Shown here piece by piece: positions 18,149 through 26,893 of a stretch of DNA of 64,000 nucleotides. The notes beneath the pieces were generated by a model that worked only from the letters and a program-made list of their open reading frames with translations, had not been told where the DNA came from and ran no database searches. The DNA comes from UBA5109 sp964606735 (GTDB taxonomy: Bacteria; Pseudomonadota; Gammaproteobacteria; Pseudomonadales; Pseudohongiellaceae), in NCBI GenBank assembly GCA_964606735.1, contig CAZSHI010000007.1:31152-95151 (forward strand). The letters run 5' to 3'. A program made the position numbers and the translations under genes. Position 1 is the stretch's first letter; the number at the start of each line of letters is the position of its first letter.

Positions 18149-18562
18149 ATGACAATGACTTCACACCGTCCCTATATGATAAGAGCCCTGCATGAATGGA
18201 TGCTGGACAATAACTGCACGCCCTACATCCTGGTGAATGCCTTTGTCAAAGGTGTCGAAGTTCCACAGGATTACGTCAAGGATGGCCAGATTGTTCTTAA
18301 CATATCCCCACGTGCCATCAAGACCCTGAATATCAGCAATGCCGGTATAGAGTTTGAGGGCCGTTTTGGCGGCATTCCCACCAAGGTTTATGTCCCTACA
18401 GCTGCTGTGCTGGGTATTTATGCCAGAGAGAACGGGCAGGGTATGATGTTTGACGATGACGACCCCATGCCAGAGCCTCCATCATCAGTCACTGAGGGTG
18501 ATGCTGATTTTAAAGGGAAAAAAATTAAAAGCGGCAAGCCGACCTTGCGCGTTGTTAAATAG
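18149..18562 (+). CDS. sspB: ClpXP protease specificity-enhancing factor SspB
   Basis: SspB delivers ssrA-tagged peptides to ClpXP. The 137 residues show the substrate-binding domain (YMIRALHEWMLDNNCTPYIL, LNISPRAIKTLNISN), a flexible acidic linker (DDDDPMPEPPSSVTEGDAD) and the C-terminal ClpX-tethering motif PTLRVVK, which is essentially canonical. Cotranscription with sspA is likely. Confidence 0.96.
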   Translation: MTMTSHRPYMIRALHEWMLDNNCTPYILVNAFVKGVEVPQDYVKDGQIVLNISPRAIKTLNISNAGIEFEGRFGGIPTKVYVPTAAVLGIYARENGQGMMFDDDDPMPEPPSSVTEGDADFKGKKIKSGKPTLRVVK

Positions 18563-18640
18563 TTACCCTGTGTTTTGAGTGCGTCCTGATAAGCCGAGTT
18601 CTTGTCGATATTACTGAGCTAAGCCAAGACTCTGAGGATG

Positions 18641-19213
18641 CTAGTCGATATATTCGAATGCCCTTACTACTTTGGTCACACCGCGAGTGGCGCTGACCAG
18701 TTCTACAGCACGATCTGCCTCTTGCCGGGTCAACAGGCCCATGAGATAAACCACACCGTTCTCGGTCACAACCTTGGTGCGCAGGCCTTCGACATCATCA
18801 TTGACCAGCATCATGGATTTGATTTTGGTGGTCAGCCAGGCATCGTTGGTTCTGGAGAGGAAGGAGGTATCACCGGCTACTTCCAGCTCATTGTAGATGG
18901 TTTTAACACGGCTGTTACTGGTGCTCGCTACTCGTGTGGCCAGGTTTTTCAGCTCCTGTGTCGGCACCTGGCCAACCAGCAACACGGTCTGGTTAAAACT
19001 GATAACGTCGATATTGGAATCACGGAGCGCTTCATCGGCTGCATTGATATTGACGGCAATCATGGTTTCAATGGCGCCATCATCAAGGACTGACCCGGTG
19101 CTGCGGCTACCGCGGTTCTCCTCAATGCTGTCATTCCCATTCAGGGTGCTGATGATCGAGGAGCAGGCGCTCAGGTTCAGCAACATTAAAATGAAAAATA
19201 GTCGAGCTAGCAT
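18641..19213 (-). CDS. BON-domain outer-membrane lipoprotein (DolP/YraP type)
   Basis: A 190-residue lipoprotein with signal peptide and lipobox LSAC (Cys about 17), followed by two BON domains (about 50-115 and 125-190; VDVISFNQTVLLVGQVPT, VVTENGVVYLMGLLTRQEAD). This is the architecture of DolP/YraP, which helps maintain the outer membrane. It lies 18 bases after the SIS isomerase gene on the same strand, as in E. coli diaA-yraP. It converges on sspB. Confidence 0.92.
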   Translation of the reverse strand: MLARLFFILMLLNLSACSSIISTLNGNDSIEENRGSRSTGSVLDDGAIETMIAVNINAADEALRDSNIDVISFNQTVLLVGQVPTQELKNLATRVASTSNSRVKTIYNELEVAGDTSFLSRTNDAWLTTKIKSMMLVNDDVEGLRTKVVTENGVVYLMGLLTRQEADRAVELVSATRGVTKVVRAFEYID

Positions 19214-19231
19214 AAGTATAGATCCTGGGCT

Positions 19232-19828
19232 TTATTCAGCACCGAACAGTTGCGTATCAATGAGATCACATAAACAATGTATCACCAGCAAGTGTACTTC
19301 CTGGATACGGGCAGTGACTTGCGATGGCACACAAATTTCGACATCACCTTCCATCATCAGTTCCCTCATGGCTCCGCCATCGCGGCCATCAAGCATGACA
19401 ACTTTCATGTTGCGTTTATGGGCAACATTGATCGCCTCGATAACATTCGGCGAGTTGCCGCTGGTCGAGATAGCCAGAAGTACATCACCTTCCTGCCCGA
19501 GAGCCCGGATCTGTTTGGAGAAAACCTCCTCATAAGAGTAGTCATTGGCAATCGAGGTGAGAGTCGAGCTGTCAGTCGTCAGGGCGATGGCGGGCAAGGG
19601 AGGTCGTTCCCGCTCAAAACGATTGAGCAGTTCTGACGAAAAATGCTGGGCGTCGCCAGCAGAACCGCCATTGCCGCAGCTGAGAATTTTTTTCTCGTTG
19701 AGCAGTGCTTCAACCATGAGAGAGGCCGCATCAAGAATTGCCGGACTGATGCTTTCCATGGCCTGCATTTTGGCTTCAATGCTGGCCGCAAAAAACTGTT
19801 TGATTCGCTCCAGATAGTCCATATGCAT
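19232..19828 (-). CDS. SIS-domain protein, DiaA / phosphoheptose isomerase family
   Basis: A 198-residue SIS protein with SCGNGGSAGDAQHFSSELLN, ALTTDSSTLTSIANDYSYEE and LLAISTSGNSPNVIEAI. GmhA (sedoheptulose-7-phosphate isomerase, LPS heptose) and DiaA (DnaA-binding initiation factor) share these motifs. The neighbouring BON lipoprotein and yraN favour the DiaA lineage, while the Pseudomonas homologue in this position is usually called GmhA. Sequence alone does not settle it. ATG at 19828 or 19822 may be used. Confidence 0.88.
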   Translation of the reverse strand: MHMDYLERIKQFFAASIEAKMQAMESISPAILDAASLMVEALLNEKKILSCGNGGSAGDAQHFSSELLNRFERERPPLPAIALTTDSSTLTSIANDYSYEEVFSKQIRALGQEGDVLLAISTSGNSPNVIEAINVAHKRNMKVVMLDGRDGGAMRELMMEGDVEICVPSQVTARIQEVHLLVIHCLCDLIDTQLFGAE

Positions 19829-19935
19829 CCCTCAATTAAGAAAATCGATAGTTTTCATTAAGATACAAGGTTTTCTTGCAACTTTTTGGTCAATGACATT
19901 GCACAGTCATTGTTAATTGTGTCAGACTGTAAGCA

Positions 19936-19952
19936 GCTAGTACAGTACTAGC
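19936..19952. promoter_or_regulatory. Perfect 17-base palindrome upstream of the phoH-like gene
   Basis: GCTAGTAC and GTACTAGC form a perfect inverted repeat around a central A. A possible promoter, TTGTGT (19917-19922) with an 18-base spacer to TACAGT (19941-19946), would have its -10 box inside the palindrome, a layout expected of a repressor operator. The 259-base gap between the SIS gene and the phoH-like gene holds no other recognisable element. Confidence 0.45.
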
Positions 19953-20087
19953 GATATTCTTCACACAAACCAACAAAGCGCATCAACAGGAGGCCACCCA
20001 GCATTCATCTAAACAACTAGCCAAGTACACAGAGAGTACAGTTACCTTTTCTCAACTCAAACTTTTTTAGCATATTGGAGTGTGAGC

Positions 20088-20900
20088 ATGGCCAGAAGAT
20101 CGCACAAACGTTCGATCCAATATTATGATGACCTAGACAACCCTTACTACACGCACAAAAGCAACAAACGTAAAGACAAACAAAGGCGCCGAAAAGGCCC
20201 AGAAGAACCCAGCAATATCGTCGAGCTTAACAGTCTGCTCAATACAGGCTACAAGCCTCCGCAGCAAAAACTCCTGTTAGAACCCCGCAATCCTGCACAA
20301 AAACGCTATATCAATGCCATCAAGAATAATTGTCTGACCTTTGGTCTTGGGCCTGCCGGTACCGGCAAATCCTATTGTGCAGGGGCTCTGGCTGCCCAGG
20401 CTCTGGAATCCGGTCGAATTGAGCGAATCATCTTTACCCGTCCTGCAGTTGAAGCCGGTGAACAGCTCGGCTTTTTGCCAGGCAAACTGGAAGATAAATT
20501 TTCCGTTTACATCGATGCCTTCCGGGATATTCTGAATGAACGTTTGGGCAAGGGTGTTGTCGAGTATTGTCTGCGGCACGGTAGAATCGTCGGAGCTCCA
20601 CTGGCATTCATGCGAGGTAAAACCTTCAATGCATCTACCTTTGTGATTCTGGATGAAGCACAAAATGTCACCCCTGCGCAGATGAAAATGTTTTTAACGC
20701 GGATTGGTGAAGACTGCAAAGTAGTGGTGAACGGCGATACGCATCAGAGCGATATACGTGGCCCAAATGGTCTGGATGATGCGGTTAACAGATTGCGTGG
20801 TCTGCCGGGAGTGCATGTGCATACCTTCAGGAAGGAAGATTCGGTGCGCAGTGGTCTGGTACGGCATGTGCTGGATCGTTACGAGAGCATTCATGGCTAG
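20088..20900 (+). CDS. PhoH-like ATPase
   Basis: A 270-residue PhoH-family protein. A very basic N-terminus (RRSHKRS..., NKRKDKQRRRKG) precedes the P-loop FGLGPAGTGKSYCAGALAAQ and the Walker B FVILDEAQNVTPAQMKMFL, with VNGDTHQSDIRGPNGL as a further conserved motif. PhoH proteins are superfamily I helicase-like ATPases linked to RNA metabolism, and the role of this subgroup is unclear. ATG at 20088 is preferred over GTG at 20082 because TTGGAG sits seven bases before it. It is divergent from the SIS gene and convergent with yraN, interrupting a conserved gene string. Confidence 0.9.
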   Translation: MARRSHKRSIQYYDDLDNPYYTHKSNKRKDKQRRRKGPEEPSNIVELNSLLNTGYKPPQQKLLLEPRNPAQKRYINAIKNNCLTFGLGPAGTGKSYCAGALAAQALESGRIERIIFTRPAVEAGEQLGFLPGKLEDKFSVYIDAFRDILNERLGKGVVEYCLRHGRIVGAPLAFMRGKTFNASTFVILDEAQNVTPAQMKMFLTRIGEDCKVVVNGDTHQSDIRGPNGLDDAVNRLRGLPGVHVHTFRKEDSVRSGLVRHVLDRYESIHG

Positions 20901-20918
20901 TTGTCAGCGGCGCTGAAT

Positions 20919-21305
20919 TCAGCTTGCGGGGATAAAGGCATTTTTAAACCAGCGAATCTCGGCATGCTTGTCTCTGCCGCTGATGCTGACAACGTCGAAA
21001 CGGGCATCACATCGATCATAAAGCCCCTGGCGCAATAGGTAGTAGCGGGCACACTTAATCAGCTTTTGCTGCTTGTGCCAGTCGACGGTTTCGTGGGCCA
21101 GTCCGAACACCTCATTGTTTCGATAGCGTACTTCTGCAAAGACGATACTGCCCTGATCACTCAGGATCAGATCAACTTCTCCGAAACGGCAGTGGAAATT
21201 CTGGCTGAGTAAGCTCAGTCCTTGTCCTTGCAGATACTTCAAGGCCAGTTTTTCGTAAAAAAGCCCTTTACGCTGAGCGAGGCTGCGTGGCCTGCTGCTG
21301 AACAT
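20919..21305 (-). CDS. yraN: YraN/UPF0102 family nuclease-like protein
   Basis: A 128-residue protein of the Holliday-junction-resolvase-like YraN family. Nuclease-fold signatures are FHCRFGEVDLILSDQGSIVF and FAEVRYRNNEVFGLA, with Glu/Asp/Glu in the expected places. Its activity is not established. ATG at 21305 is chosen because GGGAGG lies just upstream; the longer frame to 21383 would overlap the lpoA coding end by 52 bases with sequence unlike the family. It sits 26 bases after lpoA in the usual lpoA-yraN pair. Confidence 0.92.
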   Translation of the reverse strand: MFSSRPRSLAQRKGLFYEKLALKYLQGQGLSLLSQNFHCRFGEVDLILSDQGSIVFAEVRYRNNEVFGLAHETVDWHKQQKLIKCARYYLLRQGLYDRCDARFDVVSISGRDKHAEIRWFKNAFIPAS

Positions 21306-21331
21306 ACGATCCTCCCTGATCGTGTTGTAGT

Positions 21332-23188
21332 TTAATTTTCTGTGCTGAGAGGTCGGGGAAAGCCATCCTGCATGCGTGCCCAATTCAATTGCCGGGTGAT
21401 ACGGTTCTGTGCATCCAGGCTGAGTACGCCTGTAGCTCCAATGAAGGCATTGGTGGCGCCCGTCTCCAGTTGACGGATTCTGGGATACAGCCTGAAGGCA
21501 TCTATGCCGAATGCCTGCAAGCGCAGATTTTGTGCGCTGTTTTGCGGGAACAGCATTTGTGCGCTGGTCTTAAGTTCATCTTCCTGCGAAAGCAGCCAGG
21601 GGCTTTCACCGAATATGATGCCATTTAGATCAACATCTTCCAGTGGGCGATTGATGCCCGAATAGATATCCTGTGTTGCATAGACCGGGATATCGCCGGC
21701 ATAAAGATAACCCAGGCTGGGCTTTATCTGGCGGGCGGCCAGTGGTCCGGCAATCAGGAAGATGAAATCGACGTCCTGGCGGCGCCGCTGCGAAAACTCC
21801 ACCGATGCGTTGATCAGATCACTGATTTCCTCTTTGCGGTTTTCGCTGGCATTCAGGTCCAGCATGTTTTCAATACTTTCGGTGTAGTTGTTGCTGAAAA
21901 ATTCCTGGGTAACGACCTGGCCACCCAATTGGGTCCACTGCTGAATGAAACTGTCCCGTTTGCGCTGGTAAATTTCATCCGGCGGATTGAGAGGGCTTAG
22001 AATTGCAGCATAGCGGTGACCATCGTTCCAGGCTTTGACAGCAAGCTGGCGGGCTTCACTTTCCGGAGACAGGGCAAACTGATAAAGCTGGGGCGAGAGA
22101 GCTTCCAAACCTTCAATGTTATTCAGGGCCAGTGTTGGGACTCCGAGATTTCTGACACTTTGCAGTTGGGCAACATTCTGTCTTAACAGGGGGCCGATTA
22201 TCATCCCGGCGCCTTCCAGTCGGGCCTGACGATGCAGAGCGACCATGTCATTTGTGCTACTCGTGTCATAAAAGCGAATCTGTGGTACCTGGCCGCCGAA
22301 AGAAAGCACATTGAGGTAGGCACTCATGAAGGCGTCTCTGACGATGAGACCGGCTGCAGTATTCAAGGGCAGCAGCAGGGCAATCTGATTCGGCCTTTCT
22401 GCGGCCATCTGCTCGACCAGCTGCAGGGTTTGCGGTAGCTGTTCCGCAGCTGGATGACGGGACCAGCGCAGCTGCCAGTTATTGAGTTCAACCAGCTGTC
22501 TGTCCAGGTTGTATTGATAAGCTTTGCCGACAATGCCCAGTTCGTACCAGCCCTGGAAGGCATAAATGATCTCTGCTTCAGCCAGACTTCTTAACTCATC
22601 GACAGGCAGCGCCAGCAGGTTTTGCCAGAGCTTGTCATGATTGGTTTCTTTCTCGAAGACATTGAGAACCGGATCAACCAGAATTCGTTCTCGGATGGCG
22701 GCGGCAACATCGTTCTGCCCCTCATACGACTCTGCGCGCATCAGGCGTAATTGTTTTTGTAAATTAATGGGTAGCTGGGGAAGGGCATCGAAGCGTTCAA
22801 TGGTCAGGATGGTCAGCGCTTCTTCATAGCGCTGATTATCGACCAGATACTGCGCACGCAGGAGTAGAATTTCAGTCGCCAGAGGCAGCTCAAGCTGGCG
22901 CGTGTTAAGTGTCGTCAACAGCTCATAGGCATCCCGGTCACGTCCTATACCGATATAGGTTCTGGCTGCCTGCAGGGAAAAAAACTCACTATCCGGAGTT
23001 GAAGAATTATTGGCCTGGCGCAGCAGGGTGAAAATAAGCTCCTCTTCCGGGCTGCTGATACCATCATTATCGAGATCTATTTCTTCAATGCTGGCCAAGC
23101 CTTCCGGAAGCGAACCTGATGGCGTTGTGCTGCAGGAAACAAGCAACATTGCCAGCAAAAAAAGGACTGAAAAACGTACTGGGGACAT
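21332..23188 (-). CDS. lpoA: Penicillin-binding protein activator LpoA (LppC family)
   Basis: An outer-membrane lipoprotein that stimulates the synthase PBP1a. Signal peptide and lipobox LLVSC (Cys 19) are followed by a TPR-like helical N-domain (about 30-270) and a periplasmic-binding-protein-like C-domain (about 270-600; NQIALLLPLNTAAGLIVRDA, GMIIGPLLRQNVAQL, DFIFLIAGPLAARQIKPSL). The 618 residues fit the Pseudomonas homologue and are shorter than E. coli LpoA. It is divergent from rsmI, the conserved arrangement. Confidence 0.94.
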   Translation of the reverse strand: MSPVRFSVLFLLAMLLVSCSTTPSGSLPEGLASIEEIDLDNDGISSPEEELIFTLLRQANNSSTPDSEFFSLQAARTYIGIGRDRDAYELLTTLNTRQLELPLATEILLLRAQYLVDNQRYEEALTILTIERFDALPQLPINLQKQLRLMRAESYEGQNDVAAAIRERILVDPVLNVFEKETNHDKLWQNLLALPVDELRSLAEAEIIYAFQGWYELGIVGKAYQYNLDRQLVELNNWQLRWSRHPAAEQLPQTLQLVEQMAAERPNQIALLLPLNTAAGLIVRDAFMSAYLNVLSFGGQVPQIRFYDTSSTNDMVALHRQARLEGAGMIIGPLLRQNVAQLQSVRNLGVPTLALNNIEGLEALSPQLYQFALSPESEARQLAVKAWNDGHRYAAILSPLNPPDEIYQRKRDSFIQQWTQLGGQVVTQEFFSNNYTESIENMLDLNASENRKEEISDLINASVEFSQRRRQDVDFIFLIAGPLAARQIKPSLGYLYAGDIPVYATQDIYSGINRPLEDVDLNGIIFGESPWLLSQEDELKTSAQMLFPQNSAQNLRLQAFGIDAFRLYPRIRQLETGATNAFIGATGVLSLDAQNRITRQLNWARMQDGFPRPLSTEN

Positions 23189-23283
23189 AGCAAGCAGTAT
23201 AACCTAATATAGAAAGTGCGCTAACACTTGGCGCACAGTCTATGGCAAGATGCCAGGCTTGCACAGCATCAGGGTTCCGGATT

Positions 23284-24141
23284 ATGTCAGCAGCCAGTCT
23301 ATACATTGTCGCGACACCGATTGGCAATCTGCAGGATATTAGCTTGCGAGCCATCGAGGTACTCAGACAGGTCGACCTGATAGCCGCTGAAGATACTCGC
23401 CACAGTGCTAAGCTGTTGAAACATTACGGAATAACAAGCCCCTTGATGGCACTGCATGAACACAATGAACAGGCACGTATCGAACATTGCCTGCAAAACC
23501 TCAAAGAGGGCAGGTCGCTCGCGCTTATCACGGATGCCGGCACACCGCTGATATCTGATCCCGGTTTCCAACTGGTCCGTGCCGCCAGACAGGCCGGCCT
23601 GACGGTCAGCCCGGTTCCCGGCCCCAGTGCCATCACCGCTGCCTTGTCATGCGCCGGCTTGCCATCAGACAGTTTTATATTCGCGGGTTTTTTACCTGCC
23701 AAACAGGCTGGTCGTCTGAAAAAACTGGAAAGCTTTTCAGGTGAAATCAGAACGATGATTTTTTATGAAGCTCCGCATCGTATCGTGGATACGTTACATG
23801 ACATGCAAACGGTGTTTTCCCCGCAACGCCGAGCTGTGCTTGCCAGGGAAATGACCAAAGCGCACGAGACATTTCTTGCTGATACACTTGAAAACTTGCT
23901 GGAGAGACTTTCACAGGATGCCAATCAGCAACGCGGAGAAATGGTGCTTCTGTTGGAAGGTGATTCTGAAGAAAAATCTGCACCGCTGAAGGAAGTCACA
24001 GTGCAGCCAGATTGGCTGATGAAAATTTTACTGGAAGAACTGCCACTGAAACAGGCCAGTGCTCTGGCGGCAAAAATCAGCGGCCTTAAAAAGAACAGCC
24101 TTTACCAGATAGGCTTACAATTAAAAGAAAGTAATGATTGA
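23284..24141 (+). CDS. rsmI: 16S rRNA (cytidine1402-2'-O)-methyltransferase
   Basis: RsmI 2'-O-methylates C1402 in the ribosomal decoding centre using SAM. The tetrapyrrole-methylase fold shows LYIVATPIGNLQDISLRAI, DLIAAEDTRHSAKLL, ALITDAGTPLISDPGFQLV and the PGPSAITAALSCAGL loop. ATG at 23284 gives 285 residues starting at the family N-terminus; the upstream ATG at 23242 adds 14 atypical residues. The stop overlaps the next ATG by eight bases. Confidence 0.95.
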   Translation: MSAASLYIVATPIGNLQDISLRAIEVLRQVDLIAAEDTRHSAKLLKHYGITSPLMALHEHNEQARIEHCLQNLKEGRSLALITDAGTPLISDPGFQLVRAARQAGLTVSPVPGPSAITAALSCAGLPSDSFIFAGFLPAKQAGRLKKLESFSGEIRTMIFYEAPHRIVDTLHDMQTVFSPQRRAVLAREMTKAHETFLADTLENLLERLSQDANQQRGEMVLLLEGDSEEKSAPLKEVTVQPDWLMKILLEELPLKQASALAAKISGLKKNSLYQIGLQLKESND

Positions 24142-24625
24142 ATTTTTCGCTTGGCTGGAAGCCACTTCGCTTAGTATCTGGCTGCGGGAGTCCATGATAG
24201 GGTTTCCTTTGAGCCTGGTCATGCATGCACTCGGTATGGCCTTTTTGGTGGGTGTGCATTTTCTGCTGGATTTACGGATTCTGGGGATAGCTGGCAATGT
24301 ACCGCTGGCTCCGCTACAACGATTTTTCCCGCTTATGTGGTTCAGTTTTTTTCTTGCCCTGTTTTCCGGCCTACTGCTCTTGCTGGCATACCCAGCCAAA
24401 GGGCTAACCAACCCGGTTTTTTATAGCAAGTTGCTACTGGTAGCGGCAGCGCTGTTAGTGGGTACAGTACTGGCCCGTCGGACTGTCAATGAGCCTGCTG
24501 TCATCAGCAGTAATACCAGGTTGATGGCGTTGCTGTCACTGTGTCTCTGGGCGACAGTGATTACGCTAGGTCGTCTACTGGCATACACCTATAAGGTATT
24601 ATCAAGCTTCGAGCTGACATTTTGA
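24134..24625 (+). CDS. Four-helix inner-membrane protein, DUF6644-like (copy 1)
   Basis: A 163-residue hydrophobic protein with about four membrane helices, recognised by similarity to DUF6644-type proteins: an amphipathic start (IEFFAWLEATSLSIWLRES), then a helix with a buried His (LVMHALGMAFLVGVHFLLDL) leading to the LDLRILG loop, and a final GRLLAYTY. Function is unknown. Its ATG overlaps the rsmI stop, so translation is probably coupled to rsmI. It is paralogous to the next gene: both share the His in helix 2, the DLR-LG loop, a mid-protein NP(V/A)F and the terminal GRL. Confidence 0.75.
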   Translation: MIEFFAWLEATSLSIWLRESMIGFPLSLVMHALGMAFLVGVHFLLDLRILGIAGNVPLAPLQRFFPLMWFSFFLALFSGLLLLLAYPAKGLTNPVFYSKLLLVAAALLVGTVLARRTVNEPAVISSNTRLMALLSLCLWATVITLGRLLAYTYKVLSSFELTF

Positions 24626-24626
24626 T

Positions 24627-25136
24627 ATGGAAGAAGCACTCCTCAGTTTTTCCCAGCAGTCCGGTATCTACGCCATCATGAACAGCCGTTGGGGCTGGCC
24701 GATTGTGGAGTCACTGCATTTTTTTGGGCTCTCACTGTTAATCGGAACCGTTGGCCTGTTTGATCTGCGTATGCTGGGCTTTGTCCGGCAAATTCCTTTG
24801 GCGGCGATGCACAAGCTGATACCTTTTGGAGTAGCCGGATATCTGCTCAATGTGCTTACCGGCATTATGTTTTTTACCAGTGTTCCGGATCAGTATCTCT
24901 ATAACCCGGCGTTTCAGACTAAAATGCTTTTTATGATAGGAGCTGGGATGAACATGCTGGTGTTCTACCGCTTTGCTTATCAGGAAATCAAGCTAACAGG
25001 GGCCGGGCAGGATCTGAGGACCAATACCAAAGTGTTTGCTGCTGTTTCGCTACTGTGCTGGATGGGTGTGATTACGGCGGGGCGCTTGATTACTTTTTTT
25101 AGGCCGCCGGCGCATTACTGGTGTTTCTGGTGCTGA
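24627..25136 (+). CDS. Four-helix inner-membrane protein, DUF6644-like (copy 2)
   Basis: A 169-residue paralogue of the preceding gene, starting one base after its stop. It shows ESLHFFGLSLLIGTVGLFDL (His in helix 2, then FDLRMLG), YNPAFQTKMLFMIGAG and WMGVITAGRLITFF. The tail (RPPAHYWCFWC) is unusual and follows a T7 tract. No function is known. Tandem paralogues suggest a heterodimeric membrane complex, which is inferred. Confidence 0.75.
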   Translation: MEEALLSFSQQSGIYAIMNSRWGWPIVESLHFFGLSLLIGTVGLFDLRMLGFVRQIPLAAMHKLIPFGVAGYLLNVLTGIMFFTSVPDQYLYNPAFQTKMLFMIGAGMNMLVFYRFAYQEIKLTGAGQDLRTNTKVFAAVSLLCWMGVITAGRLITFFRPPAHYWCFWC

Positions 25137-25442
25137 GCTGCTGTGATCGGTAATGCTTCGTTAAAAGGCTGAATTCAATCAGTCACTTACTATTTTGTAA
25201 GCTCTTTCTTGACTTTCGCCTTGCCTTCCCATCACTTGCGACGCTCAGTTTTATGCCGAGCTATTGTACGTGCATTTTTTTACTGCACGAATCAGGTGAT
25301 GGCTCTTAACTGACACAGAAACTTGAGGTCGTACAGCTTGCCCATAGTATAAAGCGATTGCTATGGCTCAATGTGTGCATATTGCCGATAGTTTGGATAA
25401 GCTAGGCAAGGAATATTCGAGAACTGATCTGGAGACATCTCA
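25137..25442. other. Intergenic stretch before the first DUF6152-like gene
   Basis: 306 bases without a credible gene. It contains a small hairpin (CGTGCA 25269-25274 with TGCACG 25284-25289, T-rich loop). A weak promoter candidate is TTGAGG (25323-25328) with TAGTAT (25345-25350) or TATAAA (25348-25353). The GGAGA at about 25431-25435 is the ribosome-binding site of the next gene. Confidence 0.5.
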
Positions 25443-25832
25443 GTGAAAAAAAATTCACATGTAGCGGCTTTTATTCTAATCATGCTGGGCAGCTACTCTT
25501 CTGTGCTCAGAGCCCATCATTCAACGGCCATGTTTGATTCCGATAATCCCATTGAGTTGGCAGGAACAATCGTCGAGTGGCAATACACAAACCCCCATAC
25601 CTTCATTATCCTGAAGGTTGATGAGGATGGAGATGAAGTGGAATGGGCGCTGGAAGGGCGAAGTACCAGCGCCATTTATCGCCTGGGTTGGACCCCGGAA
25701 AGCCTTCAGCCAGGCGATGAAATAATGGTTACCGTGCGACCTTTACACAGTGGAGCACCGGGTGGAAATTACAGCAATATTCGCTGGAAGGACGGTACCG
25801 AAATTGACCCCTATGCTCCAAGAACACAATAA
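25443..25832 (+). CDS. Secreted DUF6152-like protein (copy 1)
   Basis: A 129-residue exported protein. The signal peptide should be cut after LRA (residue 24), leaving mature His-His-Ser at the N-terminus (AHHSTAMFD). A small beta-rich domain follows, with IVEWQYTNPHTFIILKV (His about 52), VEWALEGRSTSAIYRLGW and LQPGDEIMVTVRP. The AHHS start and NPH motif identify the DUF6152 group, whose function is unknown. It starts at GTG after GGAGA. The next gene starts 10 bases after its stop, so they form an operon. Confidence 0.8.
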   Translation: MKKNSHVAAFILIMLGSYSSVLRAHHSTAMFDSDNPIELAGTIVEWQYTNPHTFIILKVDEDGDEVEWALEGRSTSAIYRLGWTPESLQPGDEIMVTVRPLHSGAPGGNYSNIRWKDGTEIDPYAPRTQ

Positions 25833-25842
25833 CCCTCTGGTA

Positions 25843-26718
25843 ATGAAGATGAAAGGTATAAAAATCTGGCGCAAGGTGTTTTCCCTGACAGTTGTGCTTC
25901 TTGGCCTGTGCCTGGTGACGGCATGCGCGCCGCAGAATGATCAAGTTAATGCAGCAGGGAATACAGCCTCTGCGAACACCATGAGCTATCCGGACTGGCG
26001 CGGGCAATGGCAACGCGCCCCTGGCAGCCTGAACTGGCCTTCCGAGGGCTATGAGCAGGTCGGTCCTCCACCTCTTACGGAAGAGTACATGGCGATCTGG
26101 CAGGGCTATACCGCTCTGCAGGAAGCGGGCATCCCTGCTGGTGATCCCCCATCAACCTGCCTGCCTCAGGGGATGCCGCGAATTATGAAAATGACTTACC
26201 CCATGGAAATCATTGTTACCCCTGAAATCACTTATATCTATGCCGAGTGGAACAGCCAGTTTCGGCGGATATACACTGATGGTAGGGATTGGCCATCATA
26301 TATACTGCCGGCATTTAATGGCTACTCGATTGGGCAATGGCATGATGAGAATAACGATGGAGTCTACGATATGCTGGCCATTGAAACTCGTGCCATGAAA
26401 GGGCCACGCTCCTATGATTCCCGTGCCGTTCCTTTGCATGAGAATAATGAGACAGTGGTTCTGGAAGAAATACGCCTGAGCGATGACATGACTATGGTAA
26501 ATACCATCACCACCATCGATGATGCATTAACGGGCCCCTGGACTGTTGATCAGGTTTATCTGCGTGAACTGGACAATATTGTCTGGGCTGAATATGCCTG
26601 CGCAGAAAATAATCTGCATTTAAAACTTGGGGATGAATGGTACTTTATTAACCAGGATGGCACGCTTTCCCCGACTCGGGAAGGACAGCCAGGTTTGGTA
26701 CCAGAAGTACAGGATTAG
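25843..26718 (+). CDS. Lipoprotein of an uncharacterised PDWRGQW/GMPRIM family
   Basis: A 291-residue lipoprotein with signal peptide and lipobox VTAC (Cys 28). The mature protein begins with a low-complexity linker, then PDWRGQWQRAP, PPLTEEYMAIWQGYTALQE, a Cys-containing STCLPQGMPRIMKMTYPMEI, IYAEWNSQFRRIYTDGRDWP and NGYSIGQWHDENNDG. I recognise this as a recurrent family of hypothetical proteins often found near DUF6152 genes; no reaction is known. ATG at 25843 is chosen to give a proper lipoprotein signal; the open frame extends upstream into the previous gene. It probably acts at the periplasmic face. Confidence 0.75.
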   Translation: MKMKGIKIWRKVFSLTVVLLGLCLVTACAPQNDQVNAAGNTASANTMSYPDWRGQWQRAPGSLNWPSEGYEQVGPPPLTEEYMAIWQGYTALQEAGIPAGDPPSTCLPQGMPRIMKMTYPMEIIVTPEITYIYAEWNSQFRRIYTDGRDWPSYILPAFNGYSIGQWHDENNDGVYDMLAIETRAMKGPRSYDSRAVPLHENNETVVLEEIRLSDDMTMVNTITTIDDALTGPWTVDQVYLRELDNIVWAEYACAENNLHLKLGDEWYFINQDGTLSPTREGQPGLVPEVQD

Positions 26719-26893
26719 CAATAAGCATCCAGAAAAGATTTATGAGCGCTAACTATCCAAATTGGAAATCAACTAGCTAGCATTAAATTGGTATTTTCAG
26801 ATTCGCCTACAGCTACAAGGAAAATGTGCTATTAATAAATCAGAAGCCCGTGAAGAAGATAAGAATTCGAAAAAAATAAAAGCTGCTTTTGAG

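Noticed and set aside
19895..19930. Pho box upstream of the phoH-like gene
   Set aside because: GTCAT and TGTCA are present, but the spacing does not match the 11-base direct repeat bound by PhoB.
21306..21383. Longer yraN start at 21383
   Set aside because: It would overlap the lpoA coding end; GGGAGG before ATG 21305 decides the start.
25096..25160. Frameshift at the T7 tract in the second DUF6644-like gene
   Set aside because: A hydrophobic continuation (AAGALLVFLVLSCC) exists in another frame, but neither adding nor removing one T joins it without a stop or a change to an unlikely sequence.
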